The notes: generated by a model not told the origin, from the letters alone. 28,178 bases of DNA from Vicinamibacteria bacterium (GCA_016650185.1 JAENWE010000298.1:1-28178); one strand, 5' to 3'; numbered from the stretch's first letter, positions 1 to 8,471 are shown. Numbers and translations: made by a program.

Positions 1-290
1 CCCCAGCTAAAAAGCGCAGGCCGAATTCACTTCGGCTGAAGCGCTCGGGGGTATGGGGGGCTGAGCACGAGAGTCCGTCTGGACCCTGCGGCCCCCCAGC
101 TAAAAAGCGCAGGCCGAATTCACTTCGGCCGAAGCGCTCGGGGGTGTGGGGGGCTGAGCACCGGGAGTCCGTCTGGACTCTGCGGCCCCCCAGCTAAAAA
201 GCGCAGGCCGAATTCACTTCGGCCGAAGCGCTCGGGGGTTTGGGGGGCTGAGCACCGGGAGTCCGTCTGGACTCTGCGGCCCCCCAACTA
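1..290. repeat. Tandem 93-94 bp repeat, three copies plus a remnant
   Basis: Three consecutive units start near 1, 93 and 187, with a few bases of a fourth at 283-290. The same point in each unit (the T of AGCTAAAAA) lies at 8, 101 and 195, giving periods of 93 and 94. Copies 2 and 3 are almost identical; copy 1 differs by a few substitutions and one deletion. Each unit holds two hairpins: GGCCGAA/TTCGGCC with a 5-nt loop (perfect at 112-130) and GAGTCC/GGACTC with a 4-nt loop (perfect at 165-180). The second is nested in G6C/GC6 arms. No open reading frame crosses the array. It may continue left of the window. Confidence 0.9.
102..137 (-). terminator. Intrinsic-terminator-like hairpin, repeated in each unit
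   Basis: On the minus strand the unit reads GCGC, three bases, GGCCGAA, a 5-nt loop, TTCGGCC, one base, GCGC, then five Ts and AG. That is a stable stem with a small bulge followed by a short U-tract. Equivalent structures are at 9-44 (one mismatch in the stem) and 196-231. All lie just downstream of the minus-strand DUF5989 gene, so transcription leaving that gene would meet them in series. The T-tract is only five long, so efficiency is uncertain. Confidence 0.5.
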
Positions 291-464
291 AAACAAGGTA
301 TAGATGAAAGGGGCGACGGCGGTGCCCTGGGTAAGCACGATAAGGAGCCCGAGCAAAACCAGCATGACCACGATGGGTCCGAGCCACCACTTCTTCCGGA
401 CTTTCATGAAGGCCCAGAGTTCGGATACCAGGCCCAGTTTTTCGCGCGATTCTTCAAAAGCCAT
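288..464 (-). CDS. DUF5989 family small membrane protein
   Basis: A 58-residue protein read on the minus strand from ATG at 464 to TAG at 288. The N-terminal 25 residues are polar and end in the basic-aromatic stretch VRKKWW. One hydrophobic membrane helix follows (about residues 28-46), then TQGTAVAPFIYTLF at the C-terminus. The KKWW-helix-SxVAPFIYTLF arrangement and the length are characteristic of DUF5989. From family knowledge, these proteins are often encoded beside carbamoyltransferase, SxtJ-like and SGNH-hydrolase genes; an SGNH-like gene lies nearby here at 1921. The biochemical function is unknown; an inner-membrane partner in envelope or secondary-metabolite modification is a guess. 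No clear ribosome-binding site is visible. The stop codon lies within the edge of the tandem repeat array. Confidence 0.8.
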   Translation of the reverse strand: MAFEESREKLGLVSELWAFMKVRKKWWLGPIVVMLVLLGLLIVLTQGTAVAPFIYTLF

Positions 465-553
465 CGTTTTGGGAGTTTAGTCGAGAAGGTCGCAACGGGC
501 TTCTGTAAGATCAGGGCCGCAGATCCGACCCGCCCTTGGGTCCCCAGCAAAAT

Positions 554-1924
554 ATGGAAGAGAACGAACGCACCGATCGACAGGCCCGCATGGGTTCGGA
601 CTATCTGCGTACGCAAGTCCGGGCGTGGATGGAAGGAGCGGGGGAGTCCGGCCGCAGGAAGGAGCTTTTCGAGCTGGAGATGTGGCTGCGCGCCCTGGAC
701 CGGTTCTTCAAGCCCGCTCATCACGCTCTCTCCGACGAACAGGTGAACGAGCTGCCCTACCGCGATTGGTCGGCAGAGCTCGCGGTGGTGGACCTGTGCC
801 TGCTCCGCGTCGGCCAGCTCTGCTCCCAACTTCTACCCCGGGACCGGGTCGACGAGGCCCAGTTCAAGCGCTACGTCGATGGCTTCATCCGCGAATCTGA
901 GAGCGGCGACCCCTATTTCGAACGGCTCCTCCGGGACGCTCGGCCCGAAGCCGGCCTGCTCGTCCTTCGGGGCACCCTCGAAGACGTGCGGCTCCTGGTG
1001 GCCGAGTCTCTTCGAGCGCAGAAGACGCCGCTCCAGATTTTCGAGTCGGTGGGGCGCATTTTCTCTCGCGAACTGCGACGGAATCCGCCTCTGGCCGCCT
1101 TGCTCGACAAAAAGTTCAAGCCCGTGTTCGACAAGGTGGCGAGTTCCGAAATCGCCGCCCTCATTCGCGCGCGGGAGGATCCGAACGAGCGCAATCCCGT
1201 GGCTCGGGTCTTCCTCGAGCTCTTCCGGATGCTCAAGTATCTCGAGTTTGCCGACCCCGACGGCCTGGCCGACGACCGGGCGAAGACGGCGGCCTGCGTG
1301 TTCTCGCTGGTCATCGCTGAGGCTCGGAATCTCGTCTCCTACATCGAGAAGCGCGCCCTCTCGGCTCTGCCTCACGGGAGCCAGGTTCGCGACGCCTGCG
1401 ACTCAATCGCCTATTGCATGCCCATCGACATCAACAAAGTGGTGCGAGTCGAGCTCGCCGATCTTTCCGCGTCCCGGTCCGCGGAGAATGTCCGCGCCCG
1501 GATCGAGAACGCTCATGGAATCCTCAAGGACTGTTTTCAGCAGTCGGTGGTTCAACTGGCGGCGGCCCTCGACTCCAGTCTCACCGGGGTTGGCGTTTTC
1601 TCCGACTTCGTGACCAAGAAAGAACGCTCCCTGGCCCTCAAGGGAGCGCTTGAGAGCCTGCTCCGTTCGGTTCGGGATTTCTATGCGCGGGGAGATGAAG
1701 TGACCGCCCTCACCCTGCGGGAGAGCACCGCTCGGTTCTACGACCGCCAACTGCGTCACCTGATGTTTCGGGACTGGTCGGCGTTTGAGCAGTTTTTCGT
1801 CGAGATCCTGAAATGTAACTCTCTGGGCGCGTTGAAGCCCATCACCCACCGGTACGAGACCTTCCTCCAAACTCTCCTCCGCGAGGTCGAGAAGCGAGCG
1901 GTGCTGCAGTCTCAGGCGGCATGA
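554..1924 (+). CDS. Unrecognised helical protein, about 456 aa
   Basis: I do not recognise the family. The frame is open from a TTG at 536; I place the start at ATG 554, giving MEENERTDRQ, but neither start has a convincing Shine-Dalgarno sequence and a later Met is possible. The product is soluble, rich in Leu, Arg, Glu and Ala, and looks almost entirely alpha-helical, with no signal peptide, membrane segment or obvious catalytic motif. Heptad-like stretches occur near residues 60-90 and 370-400. The stop codon overlaps the ATG of the SGNH gene (ATGA), so the two are probably translationally coupled. Three overlapping genes follow one another here, which suggests a role linked to the downstream envelope enzymes. 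A scaffold or regulatory role cannot be told apart from sequence. Confidence 0.75.
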   Translation: MEENERTDRQARMGSDYLRTQVRAWMEGAGESGRRKELFELEMWLRALDRFFKPAHHALSDEQVNELPYRDWSAELAVVDLCLLRVGQLCSQLLPRDRVDEAQFKRYVDGFIRESESGDPYFERLLRDARPEAGLLVLRGTLEDVRLLVAESLRAQKTPLQIFESVGRIFSRELRRNPPLAALLDKKFKPVFDKVASSEIAALIRAREDPNERNPVARVFLELFRMLKYLEFADPDGLADDRAKTAACVFSLVIAEARNLVSYIEKRALSALPHGSQVRDACDSIAYCMPIDINKVVRVELADLSASRSAENVRARIENAHGILKDCFQQSVVQLAAALDSSLTGVGVFSDFVTKKERSLALKGALESLLRSVRDFYARGDEVTALTLRESTARFYDRQLRHLMFRDWSAFEQFFVEILKCNSLGALKPITHRYETFLQTLLREVEKRAVLQSQAA

Positions 1925-3123
1925 GGGGTCGCGCCGGAGACTGGCGCGCACACGTTGTCCTCGTCGCCCTCTCCACCGGCCTGACCCTGGCTCTTGTCGA
2001 GGGTGCCGCCCGTGTTCTTTTGCGGCCGGAGCCGGCCGAACCCCTGGACGGAACTCCCATCTCTCAGCTTTCGTCGACCCTCGGCTGGACGACTCTCCCG
2101 AGCGGCTGGCAGCGCATCCGTCGACCGGATTTTGAGGTGACGGTCTCGATCAACTCCCGCGGTCTCCGCGGCCCCGACCTTCCTTACCAGGCGGCGCCGG
2201 GCCGCCGACGCCTGGCCATCATGGGAGACTCTTTCGCTCATGGATACTACGCGGAGGAGCCCGAAACCCTTCGGGGGAGACTGGCCGTGGCCCTACGGGC
2301 ATGCCAAGTCGACGTATTGAACGCGGGGAGCCCTGGCTATTCCACGGACCAGGAATGGCTCTATTTCGATGAAGAGATCCAGAAGTACGATTCCCGCGAA
2401 GTCGTGCTGCTTTTCTACTACAACGATCTCCTGTTCAATGTCGAAGGCATCGGCACGGCGAATCGGGAGAAGCCATTTTTCCTGGAGAAAGAAGGTTCTT
2501 TGGAATTGGTCCCTCCTTCCTTCCGGACCCCGGTCGGCCCCGCCATCGAGGATTCGCCCACGCCTGCCAGGAATGCGCCGGTCTTCCGCCACTCCGCGCT
2601 GTGGGCGTTTCTGGCCGCCCGTCTCCAGCGCAGCCGCCCGGACTGGTCGCGAGCCCTTTCGGGCCACGGCCTCGTCCCTGAATTTTCCGCCACTCCTCCC
2701 GCCGAATACCTTCCCTTCGGCCCGGCCGACGCCGGCGAGCGTTCGCGTGTGGAGCAAATGTGGCGTGTGACCACCCTCATCCTTCGGCGATTTCGTGACG
2801 ATGTCCGGGGACGAGGCGCCGGGATCTCCGTCTTCTATGTGCCCGCGCGATTTGAAGTGAACGATGAGGCCTGGACGTTCCTGCAACGGCGCTATGAGGC
2901 CGATCGACCGTGGAAACGGGAGGCGGTGAGCGGTCGGCTCGCGAGCGAGCTCAAATCCCTCGACATTCCACTGATTGACGCAATGACCGGATTCCAGGCC
3001 GCCGAAGGAAGCGCCCGAAAAGCGTACCTCGCAATCGATGGTCACTGGAATGGCCGCGGAAACGAGATCGCCTTCGAAAGCCTGCTTCCCATGATGCGGC
3101 GCGCATTTTCCTGTGCCTCGTAG
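1921..3123 (+). CDS. Membrane-anchored SGNH hydrolase / O-acyltransferase-like protein
   Basis: 400 residues. A single N-terminal hydrophobic helix (about residues 11-30) anchors the protein, and the remainder should face the periplasm. SGNH-family blocks are visible: GDSF at 102-105 with Ser104 as nucleophile, a block II Gly in NAGSPGYS (134-141), a YYND block with Asn168, and DGHWN near the C-terminus giving the Asp373/His375 pair. The order and spacing fit AlgJ/AlgX-like or GDSL hydrolases acting on polysaccharide acyl groups. The start ATG overlaps the upstream stop by 4 bp, and the 3' end overlaps the next gene by 11 bp. Together with the GT-C-like gene this suggests modification of an exported glycan. 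Substrate and direction (esterase or transferase) cannot be decided. Confidence 0.8.
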   Translation: MRGRAGDWRAHVVLVALSTGLTLALVEGAARVLLRPEPAEPLDGTPISQLSSTLGWTTLPSGWQRIRRPDFEVTVSINSRGLRGPDLPYQAAPGRRRLAIMGDSFAHGYYAEEPETLRGRLAVALRACQVDVLNAGSPGYSTDQEWLYFDEEIQKYDSREVVLLFYYNDLLFNVEGIGTANREKPFFLEKEGSLELVPPSFRTPVGPAIEDSPTPARNAPVFRHSALWAFLAARLQRSRPDWSRALSGHGLVPEFSATPPAEYLPFGPADAGERSRVEQMWRVTTLILRRFRDDVRGRGAGISVFYVPARFEVNDEAWTFLQRRYEADRPWKREAVSGRLASELKSLDIPLIDAMTGFQAAEGSARKAYLAIDGHWNGRGNEIAFESLLPMMRRAFSCAS

Positions 3124-5038
3124 CCTTTGGGCGGGTCAGGCCCTGGGCCTGATCGCGGTCCTGGTGACCGCCGCGGCGGCCTTCGGTCTGTCCACACGCC
3201 GCCTCGATCTGAACCTGGGTCCAGGGGACTCGCCGTTCGTGTCGGGCTTTGAACCGAACAACGATGTCGAGAACAAGGTGGGCTGGCATTGGACGACGTA
3301 CGACGCCCAGGTCGAGCTCCCCTTCGTGGCCGCGGGTTCGGATGTCGAGTTGACCCTCCGATATGCCCGCATGTTTGGGGAGGAGGCGGTGGTGAATGTG
3401 CAGGTGGGTGGCGTGCCCACCGAGCCCTTCAAAGCTCGCGGCGGTGAGATCCGGACAACCACACTCCTGGCCTCCGGGGTGAGCGGCCCCCTCGTGGTGG
3501 GGGTGACCGTCGACTCGCACGAGCGTCGGAACATGGGCCTCCGGATGGATCGTCTCTCCATCGACGTGCCTTCAGGACCGCCGCTGCGGCTCCGTTTGGG
3601 GGCCGCTCTGATCCCCGTGACCGCCACCGCTCTTCTCTTCGCGGGCTTGCTGGCGCTCGGCGCCTCGCCCGCGCCCGCCGGCGGTCTGGCCTTGATCGCC
3701 GCCCTCGGCTTCGCGGCCCAGGCTTCCGTGAATCTCTTTCAGGCATGGAGGCAGGTGAGCCTCGCTCCGCAGATGCTGGTCGCCTCCACGGTTTTCTTGT
3801 TCGTGGGCAGGCGATGGCTGGAGCGCCGGATGTCGATTGAGAGGGATGTCTCGACGATCCTGGTCTCGGCCGCCCTTCTGACCATGCTCTTCAGGCTCGG
3901 CCTCGTCTCTCATCCTGATTTCTACTACCCGGATCTGCTCACCCACACTCGGGTAGCCGACGCCATTCGGAACGAAGGCCCGTCCTTCTTTCTTCATCCC
4001 GCTGATGCGCTGAATGCGCAGGGAGCATGGACCAAGCCGGTGCTGGGCGGTGTGTCCTCGCTGCCCTATGCCATCCTGTTCCATACGCCGTTCGCGATCC
4101 TCGCCTTCGTTTTCGATCTGTCGATCGATCAGATGGAGACGGTCATGAAAGCCGCGTCCTGTCTGATCTCTGTCCTCCCGATCCTCCTGGCTGCGGCCCT
4201 CGCCACCCGCCTGGGCCTGCCTCCGCTCGCCGCCCTTCTCCTCTGTGTGATTCCAACCTATGCCTCGCGTCTCAGCTTCGCGCTGCTCCCCGCTCTGCTC
4301 GGCCACGTGTTCGATCTCATTGCGTTGTTGAGCGTGGCTGTCGCTCTGGGCGCAGACGGACTGAAGTCCAGGCGATCGGTGGTCTGGGTGGTGAGCGCGC
4401 TTCTCGCCGGCCACCTTGCTTATACGTCGAGTGTCGTCAACGAGTCGCTATTCGTGGCGGTCCTGGCCCTGCTCTATCTGTGCACGGTTCGGCGAGGCGC
4501 CCTGGTGACCCTACGGATGGGTTTCGCCGAGGGCATGGCCGCGCTTTGCGCGTTCGGTCTGTACTACCGCCACTTTGTGGGGGACGTCTTTGGCCTGGCC
4601 GGCCGGCTCCTTGGCTCGGGGTCGGGCGCGCCCTTTGCTCCCTTGGCCTCGTCGGTTTATCCGATCGAGGGCTTCTGGAGCCTCCTGGTCGAAAGGACCC
4701 AGACCTTCTTTGGCTGGCCGTATGTGGGCCTGGCTTTTCTCGGGCTTGGCCTGGCCGGCGCTTCAGTGCTCAAGTCGAGAATCCTGCCGGCCTGGGTTTT
4801 GACCTATCTGCTATTGATCTTCCTGCGCGCCAAGATTCCCGATGTCTTCCGCTATGGGCATGAGACGCTGTTTCTGACTCCTCTGGTGGCTGTTCTCGCG
4901 GGCGCCGCTCTGGTTTTGACCTATAGACGGGGAGGAGTTCTCCGCCTGGCCTCCGTGGGGTCGGGCCTGGTCCTTTTCGGCGTCTCTTTATGGGAGCAAT
5001 GGCTCTCCGTTTCGGACCAGCTGGGCAACGCGTCTTGA
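3113..5038 (+). CDS. Polytopic membrane protein, GT-C glycosyltransferase-like
   Basis: 641 residues from a GTG at 3113 that overlaps the preceding stop. Helix 1 (about 8-26) is followed by a soluble extracytoplasmic segment (about 31-155) of predicted beta character with the pattern LNLGPGDS, GF.PNN, W.W and V.LPF. At least nine further hydrophobic helices run to the C-terminus. After helix 5 an extracytoplasmic loop carries HPDFYYPDLLTH (267-278), an acidic/His loop of the kind that holds the catalytic Asp in GT-C lipid-phosphosugar glycosyltransferases. I see no nucleotide-sugar-binding domain. The likely role is transferring sugar from a polyprenyl carrier outside the membrane, or polymerising such units. 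The acceptor is unknown, and O-antigen polymerase-like or other integral membrane families remain alternatives. Confidence 0.65.
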   Translation: MPRSLWAGQALGLIAVLVTAAAAFGLSTRRLDLNLGPGDSPFVSGFEPNNDVENKVGWHWTTYDAQVELPFVAAGSDVELTLRYARMFGEEAVVNVQVGGVPTEPFKARGGEIRTTTLLASGVSGPLVVGVTVDSHERRNMGLRMDRLSIDVPSGPPLRLRLGAALIPVTATALLFAGLLALGASPAPAGGLALIAALGFAAQASVNLFQAWRQVSLAPQMLVASTVFLFVGRRWLERRMSIERDVSTILVSAALLTMLFRLGLVSHPDFYYPDLLTHTRVADAIRNEGPSFFLHPADALNAQGAWTKPVLGGVSSLPYAILFHTPFAILAFVFDLSIDQMETVMKAASCLISVLPILLAAALATRLGLPPLAALLLCVIPTYASRLSFALLPALLGHVFDLIALLSVAVALGADGLKSRRSVVWVVSALLAGHLAYTSSVVNESLFVAVLALLYLCTVRRGALVTLRMGFAEGMAALCAFGLYYRHFVGDVFGLAGRLLGSGSGAPFAPLASSVYPIEGFWSLLVERTQTFFGWPYVGLAFLGLGLAGASVLKSRILPAWVLTYLLLIFLRAKIPDVFRYGHETLFLTPLVAVLAGAALVLTYRRGGVLRLASVGSGLVLFGVSLWEQWLSVSDQLGNAS

Positions 5039-5089
5039 TCTCGGACGCCGTTTCACCATCTGATAAGCTCAGCAAACCCCGCTACCTAA

Positions 5090-5875
5090 ATGGCTGAGAA
5101 GAACCCGTTCGCGCGCTTTCTGTCCCACTTTCCCTCCGGAAAAGTCCTGTTCCGGGAGGGTGATGCGGGTGAGGACATGTACATCATCCAGTCCGGCCGG
5201 GTCGCGATCAAGAAACGCACCGGGGCCAACAAGGATGTCACTCTCGCGGTTCTCGAGAAGGGCGATTTCTTTGGCGAAATGGCCGTCCTGGAGCGCATGC
5301 CGCGCTCCGCCACCGCCGAGATGTCCGAAGCCGGCGACCTGATCGTCATTTCCGGCGACACCTTCGGCGACATGATCAAGTCGAACCCCGAGATCGCCTT
5401 CCGCATGCTCCGCAAGTACTCCATTCGGCTTCGCGAAATGGTGAAGCAGATCGAGACCCTGGGCAAGCAAGTGGTCGATTCGCATCCGACCAATCTGGGC
5501 GATACCGCGATCGCCATCCTACCCGTTCCCGTGACTCCGCCAGCCGAGGCGCTCGCCTATTTCATCTCCAAGGCCTCGGGGAATGTTTTCCCGGTCCACA
5601 AGAACGAGGTCCTGCTGGGTCGCTTCGATTCGGTCACCGGCACCGCGCCCGATGTGGACCTCACCAACGAAGACCAGGCCCGCAACATCTCGAGGCGCCA
5701 CGCCCGGCTCGTGATCAAGCCCAATGGCTTCTTTATTGCCGAGGAAATCGGGACCATGAACGGGACATTCGTGGCGGGCGAGAAACTCGACAACAATGTC
5801 CTGCATCCGATCAAGGACGGCGACGAGCTCATGCTCTGCCGGTTGGCACTCACCTTCAAGGGTCCGCAGACCTAG
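5090..5875 (+). CDS. Cyclic-nucleotide-binding + FHA domain signalling protein
   Basis: 261 residues. A Crp-like cyclic-nucleotide-binding domain occupies about residues 10-120; the phosphate-binding cassette is FGEMA (61-65) with Arg72-Ser-Ala. A linker leads to a forkhead-associated domain (about 165-258) with LGR (176-178), SRRH (201-204) and NGT (224-226), the residues that contact phosphothreonine. There is no helix-turn-helix, so this is a cytoplasmic adaptor rather than a transcription factor. It would couple cAMP or c-di-GMP level to Ser/Thr-kinase signalling. It starts 51 bp after the GT-C-like gene without a visible ribosome-binding site. No kinase or cyclase gene is in the window. 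Such fusions are common in deltaproteobacterial-type genomes. Domain assignment is firm; ligand identity is not. Confidence 0.88.
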   Translation: MAEKNPFARFLSHFPSGKVLFREGDAGEDMYIIQSGRVAIKKRTGANKDVTLAVLEKGDFFGEMAVLERMPRSATAEMSEAGDLIVISGDTFGDMIKSNPEIAFRMLRKYSIRLREMVKQIETLGKQVVDSHPTNLGDTAIAILPVPVTPPAEALAYFISKASGNVFPVHKNEVLLGRFDSVTGTAPDVDLTNEDQARNISRRHARLVIKPNGFFIAEEIGTMNGTFVAGEKLDNNVLHPIKDGDELMLCRLALTFKGPQT

Positions 5876-5878
5876 CTG

Positions 5879-5893
5879 CTAGCCCGGGGCTAG
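5879..5893. repeat. Short palindrome between convergent genes
   Basis: CTAGCCC and GGGCTAG flank a single G in the 22-bp gap between the FHA gene stop and the convergent reductase stop. There is no T-tract, so termination activity is doubtful. Confidence 0.4.
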
Positions 5894-5897
5894 GCCA

Positions 5898-6764
5898 CTA
5901 ACGCCCGTCGCGAAGGGCGATCTCAAGGGGTAGGGGCGACCACGCGAGTTCCGCGCGCGCCCGTCCGGTATCCAGGGAGACGTCCCTGGCCCGAGGCGCT
6001 CCAAGGTGTGAGGCCTGCGAGGCCCGGCGAAGGAGCCCGGAATCGAGACCGAGGGCCCTTGCCACCCTCTCGCCGAACTCGAATCTGGAGAGCCGCTCCG
6101 GGCCCCCGAGATGGAAAAGGCCGGTCAGTTTCGGCTGACGCAGAACCGCGTGGATCGCGTTCGCCACCGATTCGGGATCTATGGGGGTGCGCCATTCGTC
6201 CTCGTATAGCGTCACTGGTTCTTCGCTCCGCAGGCGATGGGCGATCCCCTCTGAGGCGCTCATCCTCGGTCCGTGCCCACGGCCGCAGACGAGGGCGACT
6301 CGGAGGATGACCGCAGCCGGTGACTCCTCCAGCGCTGCCGCCTCGGACCGCAGTTTCGATCGTCCATACTCCATGACCGGATCAGTTGGCGAGTCCTCTC
6401 TTGCGTGGGAGAAACCTCCACCGAACACCAGATCCGTGGAGATCGAGAGCAGGCGAATGCCGTTCCGGGTACAGGCGCGGGCCAGGGTGCGAGTCGCGGT
6501 TTCGTTGTCCCGTCGGGCGAGATCTCGTTCCCGCTCACAGACCTCGGCGTCCGCGAGGGCGGCGCAGTGGATCACGGCTTTGGGCCGGACGTGATCCAGA
6601 GTGGCTCGCACCACGTCCTCCTCGGCCAGGTCCGCTCCCACGGCAGTGATGCCGTCCGGGGCCCTGCGTCGTCGAGTCAGGCCGGTGACTTCGTGGTTCT
6701 CGGAGAGCAGAGTCGCGAGGCGACCGCCCAGAAGGCCGGAGGCTCCGGTGATCAGGATTCGCAT
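5898..6764 (-). CDS. RmlD-like NAD(P)-dependent sugar reductase / epimerase
   Basis: 288 residues, extended short-chain dehydrogenase fold. The Rossmann glycine motif GASGLLG is at residues 7-13, STDLVF at 109-114, and the catalytic Tyr133 and Lys137 lie in EYGRSK. The length (about 290 aa) and the C-terminal pattern (FHLGGPERLSRFEF) match the RmlD substrate-binding family, in which dTDP-4-dehydrorhamnose reductase makes dTDP-L-rhamnose. No rmlA, rmlB or rmlC gene is adjacent, so the true substrate may differ; MAT2B-like or other nucleotide-sugar reductases are alternatives. It is divergent from tmk with a 52-bp gap, and convergent with the FHA gene. It should not be mistaken for OleD, which is longer and 3-beta-HSD-like. 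Confidence 0.82.
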   Translation of the reverse strand: MRILITGASGLLGGRLATLLSENHEVTGLTRRRRAPDGITAVGADLAEEDVVRATLDHVRPKAVIHCAALADAEVCERERDLARRDNETATRTLARACTRNGIRLLSISTDLVFGGGFSHAREDSPTDPVMEYGRSKLRSEAAALEESPAAVILRVALVCGRGHGPRMSASEGIAHRLRSEEPVTLYEDEWRTPIDPESVANAIHAVLRQPKLTGLFHLGGPERLSRFEFGERVARALGLDSGLLRRASQASHLGAPRARDVSLDTGRARAELAWSPLPLEIALRDGR

Positions 6765-6816
6765 AGGGCGACGCTAAACGTAAACTCCGGTCTTCACTTG
6801 GGGGTCGGCGAGAAAA

Positions 6817-7431
6817 ATGGATGAGGGGCTGTTCATCACGTTTGAGGGGATTGAGGCGAGCGGCAAGAGCACGCAGGCGGAGGCTCTTGCCCGGATCTTC
6901 GGCGATCGGGCGCTCTTGACCCGCGAGCCCGGGGGCACGCCACTCGGTCGACGGGTTCGCGAGATTCTTCTCGATGCCACCACCACGCCGATTCCTGAGG
7001 TTGAGGCGCTGCTGTTTCTGGCCGACCGGGCGCAGCATCTTCACGAGGTGGTTCGGCCCGCTCTGGCCGCGCGGCGGGTGGTGATCTCCGATCGGTATCA
7101 GGATTCATCCCTCGCGTACCAGTCCGTGGGTCGCGGGGTGGGCGACCTCATCCCCATGGTCTTTGGCCAGATTGGCGGCCTCACTCCGGACATCACCATC
7201 CTCATTGATCTCGATGTCGATGTGGCCCTCGAACGCCTGCGCGCGCGGGGAGCCGCGAATCGTCTCGACGCCGAGGCCCCGGCGTTCCATGACCGGGTGA
7301 AACAGGCATTCTTGGACATGGCCCATGCCCAGCCTCGCCGCTTTGAGGTGTTCGATGGCGCGCTGGACGTGATTACGCTGTCGGCTCAGATTGCGTCGCG
7401 GGTGCGGGAACGACTGGGAGCTCGTGGGTGA
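6817..7431 (+). CDS. tmk: Thymidylate kinase
   Basis: 204 residues, the usual length for dTMP kinase. The P-loop GIEASGKST is at residues 11-19, the Asp-Arg-Tyr dTMP-binding motif at 92-94 in SDRYQDSSLAYQ, and an Arg-containing LID segment at about 145-152 (ARGAANR). There is no Arg inside the P-loop, as in E. coli-type enzymes, where the catalytic Arg is in the LID. It phosphorylates dTMP to dTDP with ATP in the cytoplasm for DNA synthesis. Its stop overlaps the GTG of holB, a widespread bacterial pairing. The A-rich run ahead of ATG 6817 replaces a clear Shine-Dalgarno. Confidence 0.96.
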   Translation: MDEGLFITFEGIEASGKSTQAEALARIFGDRALLTREPGGTPLGRRVREILLDATTTPIPEVEALLFLADRAQHLHEVVRPALAARRVVISDRYQDSSLAYQSVGRGVGDLIPMVFGQIGGLTPDITILIDLDVDVALERLRARGAANRLDAEAPAFHDRVKQAFLDMAHAQPRRFEVFDGALDVITLSAQIASRVRERLGARG

Positions 7432-8471
7432 GCGTCCCGTTTCCTGAGATCCTCGGCCACGAGTACGTTCGCGAAGGGTTGTGGCGATCCATTCACGAAG
7501 GGCGCCTCCATCACGCCCTGCTGATCCAGGGTCTTTCGGGGGTGGGGAAGCGGACGCTCGCGGAAACTCTCGGCCGGACCCTGTTGTGCGACGCGCCGGA
7601 TCAGGGGCCTTGTGAGGAGTGCTCGCACTGTCGGCGGACTTCCCTGCACATCCATCCCGACCTGGTGATCATCGGCCGCGACGACATTCTTGGCATCGAT
7701 GAGGAACTTATGGCTCATCGGGATGAGCGGGTCCGAAAAGGCAAGGAGCCGGTGGGGAGTCCGATCGACGTGGACTTCATGAGGAAGCTGGGGGGGTGGC
7801 TGACCCAGCGGCCCTGGGAGGCTCGGAGGCGTCTCGCCATCGTGGTCGATGCGGAGCGGATGAACGTACAGGCCGCCAATGCGTTCCTCAAGAGTCTTGA
7901 AGAGCCGGCGCCGGGCGCTGTGGTCCTGCTTACGTCCTCGGCTCCCACATTTCTGCGGCCCACGATCCGCTCGCGTTGCGCCTCGGTTCGCCTCTTGGGG
8001 GTGCCCCAAGGCCTCATCGAAGCCCATCTCATCAAGAACGGTGTTGGGGCGACCGAGGCCAGGGTCAGGGCTCAGGCGTCGGGGGGGAGTCTCGCACGGG
8101 CCCTGCAGACCCGCCCGCCTCTTTACGATCTGCGGGACCAACTCCTGCGGCGGTTTGGAGGCGGAAAAGACGCCGAAGTGGCCGCCTACGTGGCGTCCTC
8201 CATGGCGGCGAGCGCGGATGTCGATCGGCATGAGGCCCTTCACCTCTTTGCGACTCTGCTCCGCGACATCGCCGTGCTGCAGTCGGGAGGCTCCTCGGAC
8301 CTGCTGGTTCACGTCGAAGTGAGCGACGCGGTGGTCCGCGCCGCTGCGGGGGACGTGGATGCTCTCGCCCTCTTCTCGAAGGTTATCGAGGCCCGCGAGC
8401 GAGTCGCCGGCAACGCCAACCGCGCCTCGCTCTGGGACGACCTGCTGCACGACGCCGGCAGCGGCGGGTAG
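7428..8471 (+). CDS. holB: DNA polymerase III subunit delta' (clamp loader)
   Basis: 347 residues from a GTG in a 4-bp overlap with tmk. It has the AAA+ fold of the clamp-loader family: HALLIQGLSGVGKRT carries a Walker A-like loop (35-42). A zinc module is formed by Cys54, Cys62, Cys65 and Cys68, and a sensor-like NAFLKSLEEP and TIRSRC follow. Delta' is part of the complex that loads the beta sliding clamp at the replication fork; DnaX is the paralogous motor. The NAFLKSLEEPAP segment and four-cysteine zinc site leave little doubt about the family. The C-terminal part (about 230-347) is the less conserved collar domain. Confidence 0.93.
   Translation: MSVPFPEILGHEYVREGLWRSIHEGRLHHALLIQGLSGVGKRTLAETLGRTLLCDAPDQGPCEECSHCRRTSLHIHPDLVIIGRDDILGIDEELMAHRDERVRKGKEPVGSPIDVDFMRKLGGWLTQRPWEARRRLAIVVDAERMNVQAANAFLKSLEEPAPGAVVLLTSSAPTFLRPTIRSRCASVRLLGVPQGLIEAHLIKNGVGATEARVRAQASGGSLARALQTRPPLYDLRDQLLRRFGGGKDAEVAAYVASSMAASADVDRHEALHLFATLLRDIAVLQSGGSSDLLVHVEVSDAVVRAAAGDVDALALFSKVIEARERVAGNANRASLWDDLLHDAGSGG

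Noticed and set aside
1..290. CRISPR array
   Set aside because: Whole 93-94 bp units are repeated with no variable spacers; the same applies to the array at 27869-28178.
5898..6764. Missing OleD for the olefin cluster
   Set aside because: It is an RmlD-type reductase by length and motifs, on the far side of tmk-holB, and lacks the 3-beta-HSD-like features of OleD.
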